Notes under the pieces: model-generated | Told to the model about the DNA's origin: nothing | Seen by the model: the letters and a program-made list of their open reading frames with translations, nothing else | Databases searched by the model: none | In this document: positions 60,557 through 64,000 of the stretch, in pieces | Layout: every line of letters starts with the position of its first letter | How positions within the stretch are numbered: position 1 is the first letter of the stretch | Program-made: the position numbers and the translations under genes | From: Butyrivibrio hungatei NK4A153 | GTDB lineage: Bacteria > Bacillota > Clostridia > Lachnospirales > Lachnospiraceae | DNA: 64,000 nt | Assembly (NCBI RefSeq): GCF_000424465.1 | Contig: NZ_AUJY01000001.1 | Coordinates: forward strand, 165,588-229,587 | Direction: 5' to 3'

Positions 60557-60585
60557 ATATTGGCGGACATGAAAAAAGGATTGAG

Positions 60586-60618
60586 AGCTCACCATATTGT
60601 GGTGGGCTTTATTTTTTT
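60586..60618 (+). terminator. Rho-independent terminator
   Basis: AGCTCACCA pairs with TGGTGGGCT (one G-T), followed by TTTATTTTTTT. It now terminates the rlmD transcript. Confidence 0.85.
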
Positions 60619-60775
60619 GGACGGAGCTAGAATACAAGTAGTACGGTTCATCTGAAAAAATAAATAGATCTTAATAGTATTTTAATAGAAATAGAATTGT
60701 ATACAAATGTACTAGGTATTTTGCCAGGGCCCTATTGTTCATTTATCCCATATATGAGTAATAATGCTTTTTGCA

Positions 60776-60934
60776 ATGGTAGTTACACCACGTGATGTCA
60801 CACCAAATTCTGCAATGAAAGTTTATTGGACGTGTCCTATTTGCAATAATGTTTGGAGTGCGAAAATATTAAATAGGAATCATGGAAGTGGTTGTCCTGA
60901 ATGTTATAAAAACTCACGGAAAAAGAGAGACTAA
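60776..60934 (+). pseudogene. Zinc-ribbon (DUF4379-like) fragment, 52 aa
   Basis: ATG 60776 opens 52 codons ending at TAA 60932-60934. It contains DVTPNSAMKVYWTCPICNNV and GSGCPECYKNSRKK: two CxxC pairs 16 residues apart and a Trp-rich core like the probable zinc-ribbon DUF4379 repeat, in which DVTPNSxKKVxWxC normally follows an upstream half that is missing here. A stop codon lies 19 bp upstream and no good ribosome binding site is seen, so it is probably a truncated remnant of a longer, possibly endonuclease-associated protein. It is short and easily missed. Confidence 0.55.
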
Positions 60935-61123
60935 GACTCTGATAGAACTATAAAAATTATCCTGTATATTTGCATGTTTTTTGTTTCGCTTTATGCTATT
61001 TTCATTTCAGTCAAAGCGTTTAAGCTTTTGAAGGTTGGTGAAAGAAAATAAGTTTACGATGGCAATGTTTAGTGAGCGTTGAAAATGAGTATTAAATATC
61101 TCGATTATATTGTAATAATATAC

Positions 61124-61163
61124 TCAAAATCAACTTGACAGTATGATTTTGATGAGTTAAGTT
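61124..61163 (+). promoter_or_regulatory. abiE promoter with flanking perfect inverted repeat
   Basis: TTGACA (61135-61140), 17-bp spacer, TAAGTT (61158-61163). TCAAAATCA (61124-61132) and TGATTTTGA (61144-61152) are a perfect 9-bp inverted repeat with an 11-bp centre that covers the -35 box. AbiEi antitoxins repress their own promoter through inverted repeats, so this is a likely operator. Confidence 0.6.
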
Positions 61164-61233
61164 TAGAATAGGTACGATAATACAGGAAATACAAGAAGAA
61201 ATATACTGAAATTAAACTTGGAGTAGCCATATC

Positions 61234-62001
61234 ATGGACATTTATTTTGAATTACTAAAGCATCCAGTGTTTTCAATTGAAGATGTTTGCACGTATATAG
61301 AAAATGCGCGCACCGCCCGCGTTTCTCTTGAAAAGATGATGGGAAGTGGCAAGGTGCTTAAAATACGCAATGGCTTGTATACATGCGTAAGTGGAGAAAA
61401 TGGTGGACCAGTAGCTGATCGATTTCAGATTGCAAGTGCTATAACATCTACATCCTATGTATCGCATCATTCAGCGTTTGAGTACTATGGAGTATCAGAT
61501 CAGGTCTTTAATGAAGTATATGTTAGTTCACAGACACGATTTCAAGATTTCTATTTTGATGGATATAACTATCATTTTATCCGCGCTAAAATCACTGATG
61601 GCGTTTACACTCCCGAATATAGTGGTGGTATCAAGATAACAGATAAAGAGCAGACAATGCTTGATTCAATTAAAGACATGAATCGTATTGCAGGACTGGA
61701 AGAGGTTATTTCTTGCATGACTTCTTTTAAACTTCTTGATGAAGAAAAAATATTGAAATATCTTAGAAAATACGACAGCATATTTTTGTGTCAGAAGGTA
61801 GGTTTTCTAACTGAATTATTTCAGGAGGAGCTTGGCATAAGCACTGATTTCTTAAATGCATGCGAAGATATGATTGGAAATTCAAAACGTTATTTGACTG
61901 AAGATGCAATAGAAGTAGCATATTCAAGAAGATGGAAACTCGTTTATCCGGAAAATATTAAATACATAAAGAATGGGGAATTTTTAGATGCCGACATTTA
62001 A
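61234..62001 (+). CDS. abiEi: Type IV toxin-antitoxin system antitoxin AbiEi
   Basis: A 255-residue protein of the AbiEi family. The N-terminal winged helix (FSIEDVCTYIENARTARVSL, then VLKIRNGLYTCVSG) is the DNA-binding domain that autorepresses the operon; the middle has the typical SYVSHHSAFEYYGVSDQVF block; the C-terminal domain counteracts the toxin. ATG 61234 has TTGGAG about 10 nt upstream. Its last 14 bp overlap the toxin gene. The pair blocks phage spread by abortive infection in Lactococcus and Streptococcus. It lies in an accessory interval at the 3' end of rlmD. Confidence 0.88.
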   Translation: MDIYFELLKHPVFSIEDVCTYIENARTARVSLEKMMGSGKVLKIRNGLYTCVSGENGGPVADRFQIASAITSTSYVSHHSAFEYYGVSDQVFNEVYVSSQTRFQDFYFDGYNYHFIRAKITDGVYTPEYSGGIKITDKEQTMLDSIKDMNRIAGLEEVISCMTSFKLLDEEKILKYLRKYDSIFLCQKVGFLTELFQEELGISTDFLNACEDMIGNSKRYLTEDAIEVAYSRRWKLVYPENIKYIKNGEFLDADI

Positions 62002-62932
62002 TAGACAAGAGCTTGATAATAAAGCAAGGGGATACGGCTTTAACAGGGATACTTTTGAGAAAGTGGTCAGGCTTAAACAAATACTTACATTTATTAACAC
62101 AGATGAGTACCTAAAGGAGCATTTGCTCTTGAAAGGCGGTACAGCAATCAATCTTACTGTGTTTGATTTGCCAAGGCTGTCAGTGGATATTGATCTTGAT
62201 TTTGTTCCCAATATGTCTCGTGAGGGGACCGCTGATTCGAGAGAAATTGTTACTGGTATTATTAAGCGGTACATGGACGAAGAAGGGTATACGCTTTCCG
62301 CTGATTCACGTTTTAGCCATAGTCTTGATGCTTTTCACTACAACTATATAAATGCAGCAGGGAATAAAGATATGATTAAGATAGAAATAAACTATTCCCT
62401 TAGAGCGCATGTACTTGAGCCTGAGAATCGTGTGATAATAACGGATGCGTTTGGAGACAGGATTTTTATTAAGACAGTTGCTGCTATGGAAATATTTGCA
62501 GCTAAAACCAATGCCCTTATGAGCAGAGCTGCAGCGCGAGATTTATATGATTTTTGCAACATGATAGATTATGATACTTTTGCTGATAGAGAGGAACTTT
62601 TTAGGAAATGTATCATATTTTATGCAACTATCTCTGCTAAAAATGTAAATAAGACTTTTGATACAAAAGCAATTGATGGCTTGAAATTCATGAGAATACG
62701 AGCAGATCTTTTCCCTGTGATTGCTGAGAAATCAAATTTCGATTTGGAAGGCAAGAAGAAACAGGCAAAAGAGTATATCGCAAAACTCATGATTCCGACT
62801 GAAAAAGAAACAGAGTATATGGAAAGATTTATACAGAAAGAGTATAGGCCAGAACTACTCTTTGATGATGAAAACATAGTAAGCAGAATCGCCGAGCATC
62901 CGATGGCATTATGGAAATGCAGAAAAAGCTAG
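61988..62932 (+). CDS. abiEii: Type IV toxin-antitoxin system toxin AbiEii, nucleotidyltransferase
   Basis: A 314-residue nucleotidyltransferase (DUF1814). Motif I LLLKGGTAINL (about residues 45-55) and the metal motif LSVDIDLDFVP (about 65-75) are intact; the conserved lysine-containing MIKIEINYSLR and the RAAARDLYDFCNMIDY block (about 180-195) complete the active site. AbiEii-type toxins transfer nucleotides, for example CMP onto tRNA acceptor ends in the mycobacterial relatives, halting translation. All key residues appear present, so the toxin is probably active. Overlap with abiEi enforces coupled translation. Confidence 0.88.
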   Translation: MPTFNRQELDNKARGYGFNRDTFEKVVRLKQILTFINTDEYLKEHLLLKGGTAINLTVFDLPRLSVDIDLDFVPNMSREGTADSREIVTGIIKRYMDEEGYTLSADSRFSHSLDAFHYNYINAAGNKDMIKIEINYSLRAHVLEPENRVIITDAFGDRIFIKTVAAMEIFAAKTNALMSRAAARDLYDFCNMIDYDTFADREELFRKCIIFYATISAKNVNKTFDTKAIDGLKFMRIRADLFPVIAEKSNFDLEGKKKQAKEYIAKLMIPTEKETEYMERFIQKEYRPELLFDDENIVSRIAEHPMALWKCRKS

Positions 62933-63043
62933 TAGTCTTGTTCGCTATTTTTTTCCCCCTCATACCAAACTATGTAAAAAGGGGGTAAACATACCAAGAG
63001 CCTTATTCTCCGCAGTATGTTTAGATTTTATGCAGTAGTACCG

Positions 63044-63079
63044 CATGTTGAGACGGTATGCTTGCTTACAAAAATATAG
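63044..63079 (+). repeat. Right direct repeat (candidate attR): displaced 3' end of rlmD
   Basis: CATGTTGAGACGGT at 63044-63057 repeats the rlmD 3' end exactly; the frame continues to give HVETVCLLTKI and then TAG (63077-63079), almost the same residues as the present rlmD terminus. VCLL is as good a family ending as VVLL. The copy has no gene upstream in frame. Confidence 0.6.
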
Positions 63080-63142
63080 TTGACTAGAATATATACCGCA
63101 GGTCATGTAACATGGAGCGGGTTGCTCGTTCTTTTTCTTTTT

Positions 63143-63175
63143 AAAGTGTTCGGATATGAACACTTTATTTTTTTT
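63143..63175. terminator. Terminator at the end of the XRE gene
   Basis: AAAGTGTTC (63143-63151) and GAACACTTT (63158-63166) form a 9-bp stem with a 6-nt loop. Plus-strand side ends in a T run (63168-63175). The minus strand also has a T-rich side (AAAAAGAAAAAG on plus), so it can act in both directions. Confidence 0.8.
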
Positions 63176-63518
63176 GTTTGGAATTAAGCTTTTGAGCATA
63201 AGCCAATAAATGTTTCTGTGTTGCAGAATTGTAAGTTGAAAGGGTTTTTATTAGTTCAAATAATTCAGGAGCTTCTTTTTTACTAATCATGATAAAATCA
63301 GGTTTCATGTCTTCAGATTCACCTGTTAAATAAGCTACGGAAGTACCTAAAACTCTGGCTATTACTTCGACAGTCTGAGGCGAAGGTGTTCTGTCACCAT
63401 ATTCGTATCTGCAATATCCAATCTTAGAAAGATTCAGTCTTCTGGCAGCTTCTGCCATAGATATTCCAAGGCTTTCTCTTGCTGATTTTAATCGTTCAGG
63501 TATAAGTTGATTTGTCAT
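63165..63518 (-). CDS. XRE family (Cro/CI-like) transcriptional regulator
   Basis: A 117-residue minus-strand protein. Residues about 6-62 are an HTH_3 domain: LKSARESLGISMAEAARRLN, LSKIGYCRYEYGDRTPSPQT and VEVIARVLGTSVAYLTGES. The remaining 45 residues are a helical tail (APELFELIKTLSTYNSATQK) that could dimerise. AAGAGGAT precedes ATG 63518. It is divergent from a small plus-strand ORF, with a palindrome between them, the pattern of a phage- or toxin-antitoxin-type self-regulator. Confidence 0.87.
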   Translation of the reverse strand: MTNQLIPERLKSARESLGISMAEAARRLNLSKIGYCRYEYGDRTPSPQTVEVIARVLGTSVAYLTGESEDMKPDFIMISKKEAPELFELIKTLSTYNSATQKHLLAYAQKLNSKQKK

Positions 63519-63537
63519 ATTTGTATCCTCTTAGTTA

Positions 63538-63581
63538 TTGACGGTAACCGATGGATAATATACAATAGTATCCATTGGATA
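63538..63581 (+). promoter_or_regulatory. Rightward promoter and palindromic operator between the divergent genes
   Basis: TTGACG (63538-63543), 17-bp spacer, TACAAT (63561-63566). A perfect palindrome TATCCA-T-TGGATA (63569-63581) directly follows, and a further TGGATA half-site is in the spacer (63552-63557). The XRE protein is the obvious candidate to bind. Confidence 0.65.
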
Positions 63582-63642
63582 GTATAACGTATCTTGTTAT
63601 GTTAGGCAAATTTTCTGTGTCCCATAGAGCTGGGAGGAACTG

Positions 63643-63834
63643 ATGCGAAAAATAGAGCTTTTTAAGACTAGAGTAGTATTGTGCTGTCATGTACCAGGAA
63701 TTGATTTTTATATATCACAAACAGAAGTAATAAAGCTTCTTAATCTAAATATGTATAGAGATGTGATTTTGATTGAGGGTGACATACCTTTTGATAGCAT
63801 AAAACATGTTACTGATAGTGAATTTGATAACTAA
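63643..63834 (+). CDS. Small protein, 63 aa, function unknown
   Basis: ATG 63643 follows GGGAGGA, a strong binding site at good spacing, and lies behind the promoter at 63538. The protein is MRKIELFKTRVVLCCHVPGI onward, mixed polar and hydrophobic, with a possible short beta-rich fold and an acidic end. Nothing is recognised. Its position opposite the XRE gene suggests an operon of a small accessory module such as a toxin, inhibitor or phage-related factor. Confidence 0.55.
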   Translation: MRKIELFKTRVVLCCHVPGIDFYISQTEVIKLLNLNMYRDVILIEGDIPFDSIKHVTDSEFDN

Positions 63835-63900
63835 AGAAGCTGCTTAATATTTTTATTATAATTTTAAAACATGGTCTTAATAGAGTATATGTGCATTTAA

Positions 63901-63928
63901 TTGACTTTTGAGATGCTGATGCTATAAT
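63901..63928 (+). promoter_or_regulatory. Promoter directly before the tandem repeats
   Basis: TTGACT (63901-63906), 16-bp spacer, TATAAT (63923-63928, exact consensus). Predicted start about 63935, that is 4 nt before the first repeat. Confidence 0.8.
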
Positions 63929-63938
63929 ACAATTAATC

Positions 63939-64000
63939 GGGAGAGCTCCTGCCATATAAGTGGAGAAGTTTAAACTCGGGTGAGTCCCTACCATATAAGT
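63939..64000 (+). ncRNA. 39-nt tandem repeat, candidate ToxI-type antitoxin RNA (type III toxin-antitoxin)
   Basis: The first unit starts GGGAGAGCTCCTGCC (63939) and the second GGGTGAGTCCCTACC (63978), each followed by ATATAAGT; 19 of 23 aligned bases agree and the period is 39 nt. The window ends inside the second unit. Strong promoter plus short tandem repeats and no open frame is the layout of ToxI/AntiQ antitoxin RNAs; the GGTGA, CTACC and AAGTG elements resemble, from memory, the ToxI repeat of Pectobacterium. The RNA folds into pseudoknots that bind the endoRNase ToxN, whose gene would be expected just beyond the edge. Neither the repeat number nor the toxin can be seen here. Confidence 0.6.

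Noticed and set aside
60352-60570. Minus-strand frame of 72 codons after rlmD
   Set aside because: No binding site or recognisable residues; the plus-strand pieces with a good start site look more like coding remnants.
62955-62985. CCCCCT/AGGGGG inverted repeat after abiEii as a terminator
   Set aside because: The T run is on the 5' side for the plus strand and there is no T run after the stem on either usable strand; stem is only 6 bp.
63939-64000. Possible CRISPR array start at the right edge
   Set aside because: The conserved part and the intervening part together repeat at 39 nt with related sequence and a promoter 4 nt away; no cas gene and no unique 30-nt spacer pattern. Type III antitoxin repeats fit better, though only two units are visible.

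Overview
The window is a 64 kb, gene-dense, low-to-moderate GC chromosome segment from a Gram-positive anaerobe of the class Clostridia, most likely family Lachnospiraceae. The evidence is PolC-type replicase, the gene orders pyrH-frr-uppS-cdsA-dxr-rseP-ispG-polC, rimP-nusA-rnpM-L7Ae-infB-rbfA-nrnA-truB-ribF and nusB-xseA-xseB-ispA-dxs-tlyA-nadK-argR-recN, strong purine-rich ribosome binding sites, frequent TTG starts, a tRNA gene without encoded CCA, and families typical of that group (DUF1667, DUF1836, a citrate/homocitrate-synthase-like enzyme beside a dimeric isocitrate dehydrogenase). Genus cannot be fixed from the sequence alone. Nearly all genes are on the plus strand.

Layout. 1-6.7 kb: the end of an FAD/NAD(P) oxidoreductase and its usual DUF1667 partner, separated by about 5.7 kb carrying an ABC exporter operon with two CPBP-type membrane proteases and a membrane-bound chemoreceptor. 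6.7-11.7 kb: an isochorismatase-like hydrolase, a CobW-like GTPase fusion, and a three-gene unit (citrate/homocitrate-synthase-like enzyme, GntR/FCD regulator, isocitrate dehydrogenase) headed by a promoter covered by a palindrome. 11.8-24.7 kb: cell-surface deacetylase and bactofilin, then UMP kinase, ribosome recycling, phospholipid and isoprenoid genes and polC. 24.9-28 kb: a lipoprotein, a convergent Rpn-type nuclease gene and tRNA-Glu. 28-42.7 kb: the translation/RNA operon from rimP to ribF, an ABC-F ATPase, rpsO, pnp and prfC, with structured leaders before rimP, rpsO and pnp. 42.8-46.1 kb: two paralogous transglutaminase-like lipoproteins. 46.2-60.3 kb: Asp23, nusB to recN, DUF1836, pcrA, a small membrane protein and rlmD.

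60.3-64 kb is clearly accessory. The last codons of rlmD recur 2.75 kb downstream as a direct repeat that encodes the same C-terminal residues, as expected when an element integrates into the 3' end of rlmD. The interval holds decayed coding remnants, a zinc-ribbon fragment and an AbiEi/AbiEii (type IV) toxin-antitoxin pair with an inverted repeat over its promoter. Beyond the second repeat come a divergently transcribed XRE regulator and a small ORF sharing a palindromic control region. At the very edge of the window a good promoter is followed directly by 39-nt tandem repeats that look like a ToxI-type (type III toxin-antitoxin) RNA; its toxin gene would lie just outside the window. This compact anti-phage/abortive-infection cluster is the most interesting part of the window.

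The genes cooperate mainly in information processing (PolC, PcrA, RecN, XseAB; NusA, NusB, IF2, RbfA, RimP, S15, RRF, RF3, PNPase, NrnA, TruB, RlmD, TlyA) and in isoprenoid/envelope supply (Dxs, Dxr, IspG, IspA, UppS, CdsA, RseP). Promoters, hairpins and start choices given here come from reading the sequence, not from experiments or searches.
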